In this document: positions 16,107 to 24,584 of the stretch, piece after piece
Position numbering within the stretch: the stretch's first letter is position 1
Layout: every line of letters starts with the position of its first letter
From: CAYJBH01 sp964369965
Lineage (GTDB): Bacteria > Bacillota > Clostridia > Oscillospirales > Ruminococcaceae
Direction: 5' to 3'
NCBI GenBank assembly: GCA_964369965.1
Contig: CAYJGF010000014.1
Coordinates: forward strand, 1-64,000
Length of the DNA: 64,000 bases
Position numbers and translations under genes: made by a program
The notes under the pieces: generated by a model
What the model saw: the letters and a program-made list of their open reading frames with translations, nothing else
Told to the model about the DNA's origin: nothing
The model's database searches: none

Positions 16107-18035
16107 CTATATGTCAAGGTTGGTGACATACCGTGCGTTTCGCTCGATAAATTCTTTTCTCGGCTCCACCTTGTCGCCCATTAAAATCGTGAATGTTTCG
16201 TCTGCGCTCTCGGCATCGTCTAAGTTAATCTGTATTATCATGCGATTTTCCGGATTCATGGTGGTCTCCCACAGCTGTTCCGGATTCATCTCGCCGAGAC
16301 CTTTGTAACGGTCGATACGTGGATTGTTCATTTCGCTCGTTATTTCGTCACGCTCCGCGTCGTTGAAGGCATAGCGCACATCCTTGCCTTTGGAGATTTT
16401 ATAGAGCGGTGGCATGGCGATGTATATATGCCCTGTCTCGATGAGTGGGCGCATAAAGCGAAAGAAGAATGTCAAAAGAAGTGTGCGGATATGACTGCCG
16501 TCCACGTCGGCATCCGCCATGATAAAGACCTTGTTGTATCGCAGTTTCGTGATGTCCAACTCCTCACCGATACCACAGCCGAGGGCGGTGACCACCGGCA
16601 TGAGCTTCTCGTTGCCGTAGACCTTGTCAAGGCGCGCCTTTTCTACGTTGAGCATCTTGCCCCAAAGTGGTAGAATTGCCTGATACAGGCTGTCACGACC
16701 CTCTTTTGCACTGCCACCTGCCGAGTCACCCTCGACGATATACAGTTCCGTGCGACCGGCATCCTTTTCACGGCAGTCGGCGAGCTTGCCCGGCATACGC
16801 TGATTTTCAAGCGCGCTCTTACGGCGCACCAACTCACGCGCTTTTTTTGCCGCCTCACGCGCACGCGCCGCCGAAAGAGCCTTTTCATAAATTGCCTTGG
16901 CGACACCCGGATTTTCCTCGAAAAATTCGCTCAACTTTTCAAAGACGAGGTTCTCCACAAGACCTCTTATCTCGGTGTTGCCGAGCTTTGCCTTGGTCTG
17001 CCCCTCGAACTGTGCCTCCTGCAACTTGACGCTGATTATGGCGGTGATACCCTCACGCACGTCGTTGCCCTGTAGGTTTTCCTCTTTTTCCTTAATAAAC
17101 CCTTTTTTGCGACCGAAATCGTTGAACACACGCGTAATCGCATTTTTAAAGCCCTGTTCATGCGTGCCGCCGTCCGGCGTTGTGATGTTGTTGGCAAAGG
17201 AGATTATATGCTCGTTATAGCTGTCGCTGTACTGCAAAGCAATCTCGGCGGTGGAGCCGTTTGCCTCGGCGGTCAGGTGGATGACCTGTGGGTGCAGTAC
17301 CGTGAGCTGTCGACGGTTGTGAATATACTCCACAAAACTGCGCAGACCGCCCTCATAACATAGATTTTTTTCTATTATTTCGCCACCGTCGGTGCATCTC
17401 TCGTCCGAAATTGTTATGTCAAGACCGGCGTTTAAAAAAGCCTGCTCCCTCATTCTTTTCAGTAGGATATCATACTCATAGACCACCGTCTCGAACATCT
17501 CTTTGTCCGCCTTAAAGCGCACGCATGTGCCGGTGCTCCTGCCGTTTGCGTCCTCTTTTCTCTCCAGCGGTGCGGACTCCTTGCCCCTTACAAAATGTTG
17601 ATAGTATACGCCCTCACCGTTGCAGACGGTGACCTCAAGCCACTCCGACAGTGCGTTGACGACGCTCGCACCGACACCGTGCAGACCGCCGGCGACCTTG
17701 TATCCGCTATCCTCACCGCCGAACTTACCGCCGGCGTGCAGAACGGTGAAAACGACCGTCACCGCCGATATGCCGAGCTTTGGCTGAATACCGACCGGTA
17801 TACCGCGCCCATCGTCCTTGACCTCGATAATATTATCCGGCAAAATCCGCACCGTAATGTGTTTACAGTGACCGGCGAGAGCCTCGTCGATGGAGTTGTC
17901 CACAATTTCATAGACAAGATGATGCAGCCCACGCGGACCGGTACTGCCGATATACATGCCGGGGCGTTTGCGGACCGCCTCGAGTCCCTCCAAAACCTGT
18001 ATTGTAGAACTGTTATAATCCTGTTGTTGCGACAT
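16107..18035 (-). CDS. gyrB: DNA gyrase subunit B
   Basis: ATPase subunit of gyrase, 642 residues. It has the GHKL ATP-binding site (EIVDNSIDEALAGHC, DDGRGIPVG, GGLHGVGASVVNALS), the transducer domain and the TOPRIM domain (EGDSAGGSAKEGRD; DADVDGSHIRTLLL). The C-terminal RYKGLGEMNPEQLWETTMNP motif is typical. Its start lies 23 bp inside the end of remB. The order recF-remB-gyrB-gyrA matches the classic Bacillota origin cluster. Confidence 0.97.
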   Translation of the reverse strand: MSQQQDYNSSTIQVLEGLEAVRKRPGMYIGSTGPRGLHHLVYEIVDNSIDEALAGHCKHITVRILPDNIIEVKDDGRGIPVGIQPKLGISAVTVVFTVLHAGGKFGGEDSGYKVAGGLHGVGASVVNALSEWLEVTVCNGEGVYYQHFVRGKESAPLERKEDANGRSTGTCVRFKADKEMFETVVYEYDILLKRMREQAFLNAGLDITISDERCTDGGEIIEKNLCYEGGLRSFVEYIHNRRQLTVLHPQVIHLTAEANGSTAEIALQYSDSYNEHIISFANNITTPDGGTHEQGFKNAITRVFNDFGRKKGFIKEKEENLQGNDVREGITAIISVKLQEAQFEGQTKAKLGNTEIRGLVENLVFEKLSEFFEENPGVAKAIYEKALSAARAREAAKKARELVRRKSALENQRMPGKLADCREKDAGRTELYIVEGDSAGGSAKEGRDSLYQAILPLWGKMLNVEKARLDKVYGNEKLMPVVTALGCGIGEELDITKLRYNKVFIMADADVDGSHIRTLLLTFFFRFMRPLIETGHIYIAMPPLYKISKGKDVRYAFNDAERDEITSEMNNPRIDRYKGLGEMNPEQLWETTMNPENRMIIQINLDDAESADETFTILMGDKVEPRKEFIERNARYVTNLDI

Positions 18036-18291
18036 CTATTACCCTTTCTTTTTGAACTATGGTCGATGTGTTGTACTGTGATAGCACAACTCTTTTATCT
18101 CTCTTTATTATAAACGATTTTGGTAGCTCGGTGCCGTCGTAGATAATCAATCCCTTTTTTTCAAGGTTGTTAAGATACTCTTTACCCCTTTTTGATACGG
18201 TGCAGTGGTCGAGGTCGAACACGCCGATAATGTCCTCACTGCCAATATATCTATCCTTTGCAAGACCGAGATAATGCTTATTTTTTTTCAT
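18013..18291 (-). CDS. remB: RemA/RemB family regulator (DUF370)
   Basis: A 92-residue protein of the RemA/RemB family, in the yaaB/remB position between recF and gyrB. Family sequence is seen in EDIIGVFDLDHCTVSKRGKEYL and LPKSFIIKRDKRVVLSQ. Relatives in Bacillus are linked to extracellular-matrix gene control. The gene overlaps recF by 14 bp and gyrB by 23 bp, so the three are translationally linked. The last 10 or so residues beyond the domain arise from the gyrB overlap. Confidence 0.85.
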   Translation of the reverse strand: MKKNKHYLGLAKDRYIGSEDIIGVFDLDHCTVSKRGKEYLNNLEKKGLIIYDGTELPKSFIIKRDKRVVLSQYNTSTIVQKERVIDVATTGL

Positions 18292-19372
18292 CTAAACTAC
18301 CGTCTTTCATAAAAAAAATCTTAGCCTTTGTATCAAAGAAAACCCTCTCATCACAGGCGGTAAAAAAGGTTTGACACTTATCCACGCCATCCAGTAGATA
18401 TTCCTGCCGTTTTGGGTCCAGCTCGCTTAAAACATCGTCAAAGAGCAACACCGGATGGGTGCCGGTTTTTTGCTCATAATATTTAGCCTCCGCCTGTTTT
18501 AATGCTAAGACAATACTGCGCTGTTGACCTTGACTTGCAAAACTCTGCGCACTTTGGGAAGATAGTTTTATATTGAGGTCGTCTCGATGTGCACCGATGG
18601 AGGTATAGCCGGATTTGAGGTCACTCTCCCTTGAATTTTTTAAAAGATCTATATAGTCCTTTTCCTTTAAAGATCTGCTGTCATACCGCAGTGACAGTTT
18701 CTCCGCCCCTCCGCTTATACCGTCATAAAATGCAATAGCCAGCGGTTTTATCCCCTCGATATATTCCTCTCTCCTTTTAACAACCTTTTCAAAATATGTT
18801 GATAGTTGAAGATCAATAACCTCGAGTAGATTGTATTCCGCCGTGCCGAATCCTTTCGTTTTATATTGTTTTAACAGGTTATTGCGTTGATATAATATCC
18901 TGTTATACCGATGTAATTCCTCTATATAGGAGGGAAAAATGTTACAGATTGCATTGTCTAAAAAATATCGCCTGCCCTCCTTGCCACCCTTGACGAGCCC
19001 TAAATGGTCGGGGGAGAATACCACGGCACAAAAGTTGCCGGCAAGCCCCGATGCTCGCCCCTCGTCAACGCCGTTTATAAAACCTCGTCTTGACACCCTC
19101 TCCCCCTTTTCCACCGTGACGGTAAGGGTAAAAGATCGCTCCTTTTTTTGAATATCGGCGTTTATCTTACTTTTTTCTTTATCAAATCCAATGAGGTTTT
19201 TATCCTGTGTTTTTCGAAAACTCTTGGCACCGCTTAGCATATATATTGCCTCAATAAGGTTTGTTTTGCCCATGGCATTTTGACCGGCAATAATGTTTAA
19301 ATACCTATTTGCTATCATATTAACACAGTTTATGTTGCGAAATCCCTCGATTGACAGTGATTTTATAAACAT
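18278..19372 (-). CDS. recF: DNA replication and repair protein RecF
   Basis: SMC-like ATPase that helps load RecA at gaps. The 364-residue product starts with SIEGFRNINCVN and the Walker A AGQNAMGKTNLIEAIYMLSG. It has the ABC-type signature region FASQGQQRSIVLALKQAEA and Walker B PVLLFDDVLSELD. Its ATG directly follows the dnaN stop with no gap. It ends 14 bp inside remB. Confidence 0.95.
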   Translation of the reverse strand: MFIKSLSIEGFRNINCVNMIANRYLNIIAGQNAMGKTNLIEAIYMLSGAKSFRKTQDKNLIGFDKEKSKINADIQKKERSFTLTVTVEKGERVSRRGFINGVDEGRASGLAGNFCAVVFSPDHLGLVKGGKEGRRYFLDNAICNIFPSYIEELHRYNRILYQRNNLLKQYKTKGFGTAEYNLLEVIDLQLSTYFEKVVKRREEYIEGIKPLAIAFYDGISGGAEKLSLRYDSRSLKEKDYIDLLKNSRESDLKSGYTSIGAHRDDLNIKLSSQSAQSFASQGQQRSIVLALKQAEAKYYEQKTGTHPVLLFDDVLSELDPKRQEYLLDGVDKCQTFFTACDERVFFDTKAKIFFMKDGSLDEKK

Positions 19373-20497
19373 TTATTCTTCAGCCTTGCCGGCCGTGACC
19401 TTGAACCTCACCGGCAAAACAAGGTATAAAAATCCCTCTTTATCCTGTGGATAAACCTTGACCGCCGTAACGGAATCCACAATTTCCAATATAAGTTTGT
19501 CACAGTTGCAAGCGCGCAATGCCTCCAAAAGATAGCGATTATTAAATCCTATTTCAAGTGGCAAACCGGAGAAACTATCACAATCTATGTCCTCATTAAA
19601 GCTACCTATCGCGGTGCGACAGGTGACATGAACACCACTTTCATCAAAGGTCATGCGCAGAGGATTTTTTATCTTTTCATTAATGACCTTAGAGGCGCGT
19701 TCAATACAGTTTGTCATGAGATTAACATCGACGGTGACCTCGGTCTTTAATCCCGGTGGTATGACCTTAGCATAATCCACAAAATCACCCTCGATAAGAC
19801 GAGAGAGCAATGAAAATTCGTTGCAGCTAAACATGACATAGAACTTTGATGAGGATATATTTACCTCACCGCTATTCTCGCCGAGCATCCTGCCGACCTC
19901 CTGCATTGTCTTGTAGGGGACGATGATGTTAGAGTCCTCCCCCTCCTGTGTAATGACCCTTTTGCAGGTGGCAAGACGGTAGCCGTCAAGGGCGACTAAA
20001 TTCAACGTCCCGTCTCGAAGTTCAAACAGCTCACCGGTGTTGACCGGCTTTTTATCGTTCTGGCTACAGGCAAAAAGGGTTAACTCAATCATCTCTTTGA
20101 GCAACATCCCCTCCATGACTATGGATTTTTGAGTCGTCTGTTGAGGCAGTTCGGGATAGTCCCGCGCATTCATGGAGGTTATCTCATAAAAAGCCGCACC
20201 GCTCGATAGCTCCACCTTGATATCCTCGCAGTTAATATCGATGGTTGCGCCGTTCATACCACGACAGATGTCGCTTAAAAGTTTAGCCGATATAACCGCC
20301 GTGCCCTCTCGCTCGACATTTGCATCCACCTCACAGGTTATTGCAATTTCAAGGTCATATCCGGTCAAATGAACCTTTTCACCCTCCGCCTTAATAAATA
20401 TACCCTCGAGTACCGGTATTGATGATTTTTGAGAGACACTGCGCGATACCTTTGTGATGGCGGTGACAAAACCTTCCTTTTCGGCACTGAACTTCAT
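19373..20497 (-). CDS. dnaN: DNA polymerase III sliding clamp (beta subunit)
   Basis: Processivity clamp of replication, 374 residues, with three repeated clamp domains. Recognisable segments are the N-terminal KVSRSVSQKSSIPVLEGI, SGAAFYEITSMNARDYPELP, ALDGYRLA in the middle domain, and the end LYLVLPVRF. AAAGGA stands before the ATG. It lies 270 bp downstream of dnaA across an AT-rich gap with DnaA-like boxes and is directly followed by recF. Confidence 0.96.
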   Translation of the reverse strand: MKFSAEKEGFVTAITKVSRSVSQKSSIPVLEGIFIKAEGEKVHLTGYDLEIAITCEVDANVEREGTAVISAKLLSDICRGMNGATIDINCEDIKVELSSGAAFYEITSMNARDYPELPQQTTQKSIVMEGMLLKEMIELTLFACSQNDKKPVNTGELFELRDGTLNLVALDGYRLATCKRVITQEGEDSNIIVPYKTMQEVGRMLGENSGEVNISSSKFYVMFSCNEFSLLSRLIEGDFVDYAKVIPPGLKTEVTVDVNLMTNCIERASKVINEKIKNPLRMTFDESGVHVTCRTAIGSFNEDIDCDSFSGLPLEIGFNNRYLLEALRACNCDKLILEIVDSVTAVKVYPQDKEGFLYLVLPVRFKVTAGKAEE

Positions 20498-20767
20498 TGA
20501 TGATTGTCCTTTCTGTTTTTAACATTTAATTATTTTAAATAAATCAAAATATAGAAAAAAATTAATAAATAAATAATATATATAGTAGTATTAGTATAAA
20601 TCCTCAAAGTGTTGAAAGATTTATAAAAGGGCTTTAACAGACGCTTTGCAGGGTGTGAGTTTTTAGTTTCAAATTCTTTAAAAAAAGTTGAATTGTTGAA
20701 AGATTCGACCTTTTCAACAGACACCTTAAAAAAGTTTTAAACAATAAACAAAATCTGTTGAAAGAAA
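20498..20767. other. AT-rich dnaA-dnaN spacer, candidate oriC unwinding region
   Basis: The spacer is strongly AT-rich, especially 20521-20600. It contains four nine-base sequences of type YTTTCAACA: 20610-20618 (minus), 20694-20702 (minus), 20711-20719 (plus) and 20756-20764 (minus). These resemble variant DnaA boxes. Immediately beside the first box, at 20583-20597, is TAGTAGTATTAGTAT, which resembles the TAG-rich DnaA-trio of Bacillus-type origins and borders an AT tract suited to unwinding. The gene-strand switch near 22.4 kb supports an origin here. Function is inferred, not shown. Confidence 0.6.
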
Positions 20768-22075
20768 TCAGAACTGACCTTTGACATTTTTTATTATATC
20801 GTTGACCACCGTCCTTGTGTGTTTGTCGTGAGAAATCCTTGACTCGGTGTCTTTTATGGAATAGACGACGGTGGAGTGGTCACGACCGCCAAACTCCTCC
20901 CCAATTTCGGTGGTGGTGAGGGAGGTCACCTGTTGTACTATATACATGCAGACCTTGCGCGCGTTGCTGACGCTGGATTTGCGCGAGCCGGAGCGGATAT
21001 CGTCGGGGGTGACACCCATGGTGCGCGATACCTCGGATAGAACCTTGTCGATGGTGACCGGTATCGGTTGAACCTCGTTTAAAATGTCCTTTATCGCCTC
21101 ATGTGCCGCGGTGAGAGAGGGGTCTATATTTTCAAGACGTTGGTAGGCGCTGAGTTTTTTAACGGCACCCTCCAGCTGACGGATATTGTTTTGCAGTTTA
21201 TTGGCGAGAAAGTCGATGACATCCTCCGGCAACTCAAGCGACAAAAGCTCCGCCTTGCGACGCACAATAGCGACGCGTGTCTCATACTTCGGCGGTTGAA
21301 TGTCCACTATAAGCCCCGATAAAAACCTTGTTTGCAGGCGATCATGCAACGAGCGAATTTCTCTCGGCGGTCGGTCGGAAACGAGAACTATCTGTTTGCC
21401 GGCACGCTGTAACGAGTTAAAGGTGTGAAAAAACTCCTCCTGCGTTTGCTCCTTGCCACCGATAAACTGGATATCATCGACCAGGAGCATATCCGCCTCA
21501 CGAAATTTTTGATGGAAATAGGAGGACTGGTTGTTTTGAACAGAGTAGATAAACTCGTTGGTAAAACTCTCGCCGTCCACCATGAGGATATTAAACTCCG
21601 GGAAGTTATTTTTTGTCTCAAGGCAGATGGCAGTGAGAAGATGCGTTTTGCCGAGACCGGAGTCACCATAAATAAAAAGAGGGTTGTTGCGGTCGGCGGC
21701 AGGCTTTTTGGATATAGCCTTTGCCGCGGCGAGGGCGAGGGAGTTGGAGTCCCCCTTGATAAAGTTATCAAAGGTGAGGGAGTAGCTGCCGGTGGTGTTG
21801 CCGGTGTCCTCCTCCTCACTGGAGATGAGGGAGACCATCTCGACAGTGACATCAAAACCGAGAAAGTGTTTAAAACCCTCCTCTAAAATATCGAGATATC
21901 GTTTTGTTATGACATCCTGTTGAAAAGCACTGGGGGCCAATAAAAAGGCTTTATTCGATTCATCGACATATTGAAAGGGAGCAAGTTTTTCAAAAAAAAC
22001 AAAATAGGAGGTAGAGTTAATGCGTTCCTTGCAATAACTTTTTACCTGTTCAACAAGCTTATCATAAGATTCCAT
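20768..22075 (-). CDS. dnaA: chromosomal replication initiator DnaA
   Basis: AAA+ initiator, 435 residues. Domain I is at the N terminus, followed by a short linker and the AAA+ domain with Walker A GDSGLGKT (137-144) and Walker B LLVDDIQF (from 197). The C-terminal DNA-binding domain has the DnaA signature EIGEEFGGRDHSTVVYSI. AAAGGAA precedes the ATG at 22075. A consensus promoter lies about 80 bp upstream. It starts the leftward gene cluster and is close to candidate DnaA boxes on both sides. Confidence 0.97.
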   Translation of the reverse strand: MESYDKLVEQVKSYCKERINSTSYFVFFEKLAPFQYVDESNKAFLLAPSAFQQDVITKRYLDILEEGFKHFLGFDVTVEMVSLISSEEEDTGNTTGSYSLTFDNFIKGDSNSLALAAAKAISKKPAADRNNPLFIYGDSGLGKTHLLTAICLETKNNFPEFNILMVDGESFTNEFIYSVQNNQSSYFHQKFREADMLLVDDIQFIGGKEQTQEEFFHTFNSLQRAGKQIVLVSDRPPREIRSLHDRLQTRFLSGLIVDIQPPKYETRVAIVRRKAELLSLELPEDVIDFLANKLQNNIRQLEGAVKKLSAYQRLENIDPSLTAAHEAIKDILNEVQPIPVTIDKVLSEVSRTMGVTPDDIRSGSRKSSVSNARKVCMYIVQQVTSLTTTEIGEEFGGRDHSTVVYSIKDTESRISHDKHTRTVVNDIIKNVKGQF

Positions 22076-22153
22076 CGCAATTCCTTTCGTTTGAAATTTA
22101 TTAAAATATACCGCATAAATTTTATGCTTTTTACTCTTTTATTAAATCAACTT

Positions 22154-22182
22154 ATTATACCATATTTTTAAATAAAATTCAA
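22154..22182 (-). promoter_or_regulatory. sigma-A type promoter of dnaA
   Basis: On the minus strand the -35 element TTGAAT (22177-22182) and a perfect -10 TATAAT (22154-22159) are separated by 17 bp. They lie about 80 bp upstream of the dnaA start and point towards it. Confidence 0.7.
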
Positions 22183-22284
22183 CTTAAAAATAAAAATTGT
22201 TTAAAACAGGTAAATAGCGAATGAACTTATAATTTTTAGACAAAACACTGCGGTCATGACGTAGGGGGCAGACAAAAAAATTAA

Positions 22285-22320
22285 GGCTATCGTAAATGAT
22301 TTCTCCCATTTGCGACAGCC
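22285..22320. repeat. imperfect hairpin of the GGCTGTCG family
   Basis: A 14-bp stem (GGCTATCGTAAATG against CATTTGCGACAGCC, two mismatches) with an 8-nt loop. A T-rich run on the minus strand side could make it a terminator in that direction, but no minus-strand gene ends here. The stem resembles the second hairpin of the 5-80 cluster. Confidence 0.5.
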
Positions 22321-22394
22321 CTCTTTAATATATATCATACTAACATGTATAATGTCAATCGAAATCTTAGTTTTTTAATCGTAAGAAAAACCCT

Positions 22395-22423
22395 TTGCAT
22401 TTTTCAACATATAATGTTATAAT
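22395..22423 (+). promoter_or_regulatory. promoter of the DUF2207 gene and perhaps the ATPase operon
   Basis: The -35 element TTGCAT (22395-22400) and -10 TATAAT (22418-22423) are 17 bp apart. The spacer contains the DnaA-like box TTTTCAACA at 22401-22409, and a second box lies just downstream. DnaA binding could therefore affect this promoter. Confidence 0.6.
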
Positions 22424-22469
22424 GAAAAAAAATCTCATTTTATGTTGAAAGGACAGATTAATTTTAAGT

Positions 22470-24194
22470 ATGGCAACAAAAATGATTAAAAAGACCATTG
22501 TAGTGTTTTTATTGGCGCTTGTATTGAGTGTTTATCTTGCTACAGGGGTGTTTGCTGCGCAGTATATTATCACCACCGTCGAGGTAGATGCCGTCCTCAA
22601 TGAGGATCGCAGTATCGACGTGAGTGAGACCTACTCCGGATACCTTGACGGGCGATATGAGTCCATCTTTGTCGAGCTTCCGTTAACAGATACCATCGTG
22701 ACCTCGTCCGGTGAGATGACGCTTGATATTGATATCTCCGACATAGAGATGTATCACATTGTTGGGGAGGAGCGCGAGGAGCTTGACTTCACCACCTCGG
22801 TCGAGGGGGATGACCTCATTGTGACCACACGAGGCACGACATTTGAGTCCGGCAACACGGTCATTTCCATCGACTATCGTCAAAACCTCGGTCATGACAA
22901 CACCATCGGTGCCGACGAGCTTTTTTTCCATGTGGTGCGCCCCGATCGCTATGCCTCGATGGGCTCGGTATCGCTGTCGTTTAAATTCCCGAAGACAATC
23001 ACCGAAGATATGGTGTCGGTCACAAGCTCGGTCGGCGAAAACTCCATGGCATACAGTCTAAACGATAATACAATAACCGCCAACAACCTGTTGAGTATTC
23101 CCGAGGCACACGATGTCCTGCTCCATGCCGTGCTGGAGGATGAGTATTTTCTTCTGCCGGAGGAGACTATCTTTTCCTTTAATCCGCTTATCTACACCTT
23201 TTGCGGTGCAGTGCTCGGTCTTGCCTTCCTTGTCGGTGTTTTAACAAGGCTTAAACATCGTGTCCGCTCCGGTAATGTCACCCATCCCCCCGTCGATTTT
23301 TCCCCCATCGAGTTATTGATCATGACCTCTCGCACACCGAATCGTCGCAGTGTGATAGGCGCGGTCATATCGCTCGCCTCGTTTGGTGCTGTGCGCCTAT
23401 CGTTCGGGGAGAAAGGGCTTATCATAACAAAGGGCAACGATGTCACACTGCCGACGGTGTCGCAACATCTCTATGATCTTTTGTTTGAGGAGGGTGAGAG
23501 CGTAATGCTTGATAAAGACGGTCTCGACGCCCTTATTCCTAAAGTGTGTGAGGGGGCAAAGGCGAACCTCGAACGCTCACACGAGCTGGAGGATAATCTT
23601 GCGTTCGGTCTTTGCTCTGCATTTATCATACTCTGCGGCGTGGTCGCAGGAGTTTTGGTCGGCATTGGATACGGTCTTGATTTTGGCTTTACAAGGCTTT
23701 TGATTATGGCGCTCACCGTCGGTCTGCCGCTTATAATAGGCGGTCACATAATGCAGGCAGGTTTTGCCCGTCGTAGGAAAAACCGCACCACCATAATGCA
23801 TTTTATCGGTCTTATTTTGGGTCTTGCCGCCACCGTTTGGGGTGCATTTTTAATGCAGAGCGGCAGTGAGGCAGGCATGATATTTCTTCTCATTGTCAAC
23901 TATATCGTCGTTATCTTTGTTGCCTCGTCCGGTCGAAAAAGTCGATATAATGCCGAGATACTATCCGACCTGTCGACGCTTAACCGATTTTTATCCGCCC
24001 CTCCCGACGCTATTCTTGAAAAAATAATCTCGGCTGAGTCGGATTATGTCTATAAGGTCTATGCCCATTGTGTCTGTTTTAACTGTGAGGATCGATTGCT
24101 CGCCTATGTTAAAAAGTATACGCCGGACATGCCGGAGTCGGAGTTTATGCCCTCCCCTCTTGAGATGCAAAGTGTCATACCTCATGATGCTTGA
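22470..24194 (+). CDS. DUF2207 membrane protein
   Basis: A 574-residue membrane protein with a signal-like N-terminal helix (residues 8-30). A ~200-residue extracellular DUF2207 domain follows, including AVLNEDRSIDVSETYSG, FESGNTVISIDYRQNLG and ELFFHVVRPDRY. A transmembrane helix (FCGAVLGLAFLVGVL) leads to a cytoplasmic part and two or more central helices (FGLCSAFIILCGVVAGVLV and following). The C-terminal portion is also cytoplasmic. It is the first rightward gene from the putative origin and lies 50 bp upstream of the V-ATPase operon. The function of the family is unknown. Confidence 0.8.
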   Translation: MATKMIKKTIVVFLLALVLSVYLATGVFAAQYIITTVEVDAVLNEDRSIDVSETYSGYLDGRYESIFVELPLTDTIVTSSGEMTLDIDISDIEMYHIVGEEREELDFTTSVEGDDLIVTTRGTTFESGNTVISIDYRQNLGHDNTIGADELFFHVVRPDRYASMGSVSLSFKFPKTITEDMVSVTSSVGENSMAYSLNDNTITANNLLSIPEAHDVLLHAVLEDEYFLLPEETIFSFNPLIYTFCGAVLGLAFLVGVLTRLKHRVRSGNVTHPPVDFSPIELLIMTSRTPNRRSVIGAVISLASFGAVRLSFGEKGLIITKGNDVTLPTVSQHLYDLLFEEGESVMLDKDGLDALIPKVCEGAKANLERSHELEDNLAFGLCSAFIILCGVVAGVLVGIGYGLDFGFTRLLIMALTVGLPLIIGGHIMQAGFARRRKNRTTIMHFIGLILGLAATVWGAFLMQSGSEAGMIFLLIVNYIVVIFVASSGRKSRYNAEILSDLSTLNRFLSAPPDAILEKIISAESDYVYKVYAHCVCFNCEDRLLAYVKKYTPDMPESEFMPSPLEMQSVIPHDA

Positions 24195-24244
24195 CATGAC
24201 GATGTTTTGAATGTATACTTATAGTAGAAAGGTATGGTCATCTT

Positions 24245-24562
24245 ATGGATAACATCATTGAAAATATTCTCGCTATCGACCAGTCCGCTACCCGGCTTAT
24301 TGAGCGGTCCGAGACGGTCAAAACACGTATTTTAGAGGAGACTGCGGTGGAACGCGCACGCCTTTTAGAGGAGTCTAAGGCGCGTCTTGAGTCCAAGGTG
24401 GCGGCATATCGTGAGGGTATAGAACAGGAGCTAAATCAGCGCATTGCCGAGATTGACGAGCAATTTTCAGAAAAAAAGGCAAAGCTGAAGTCCGATTTCG
24501 ACGCAAAAAGACCGGCCCTTGAAAATGAGATTTTGGATAGATTAATTCGGGGAGAGGATTAA
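24245..24562 (+). CDS. V-type ATPase peripheral-stalk subunit G/H-like coiled coil
   Basis: A 105-residue, highly charged, continuous coiled coil (TRILEETAVERARLLEESKA and onwards). It is of the size and type of the small peripheral-stalk subunit (G or H) of A/V-type ATPases, which pairs with subunit E. Assignment rests mainly on position at the head of the V-ATPase operon, just before subunit C, as sequence alone is low-complexity. AAAGG precedes the ATG. Confidence 0.7.
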   Translation: MDNIIENILAIDQSATRLIERSETVKTRILEETAVERARLLEESKARLESKVAAYREGIEQELNQRIAEIDEQFSEKKAKLKSDFDAKRPALENEILDRLIRGED

Positions 24563-24584
24563 GTCAAGATAAGGATATTTGTTA

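Larger units (their letters stand above)
22076..22469. other. intergenic region between dnaA and the divergent DUF2207 gene (candidate oriC part)
   Basis: The 394-bp gap separates the minus-strand and plus-strand gene arms. It contains the dnaA promoter, an AT-rich tract at 22100-22250 and an imperfect hairpin at 22285-22320. A plus-strand promoter lies at 22395-22423. Two DnaA-like boxes are present: TTTTCAACA at 22401-22409 and TGTTGAAAG at 22443-22451. No coding sequence is seen; in particular no rpmH. Confidence 0.6.

Noticed and set aside
22076..22469. Search for rpmH or a small RNA gene upstream of dnaA
   Set aside because: No 44-codon basic frame resembling ribosomal protein L34 and no tRNA-like cloverleaf was found.
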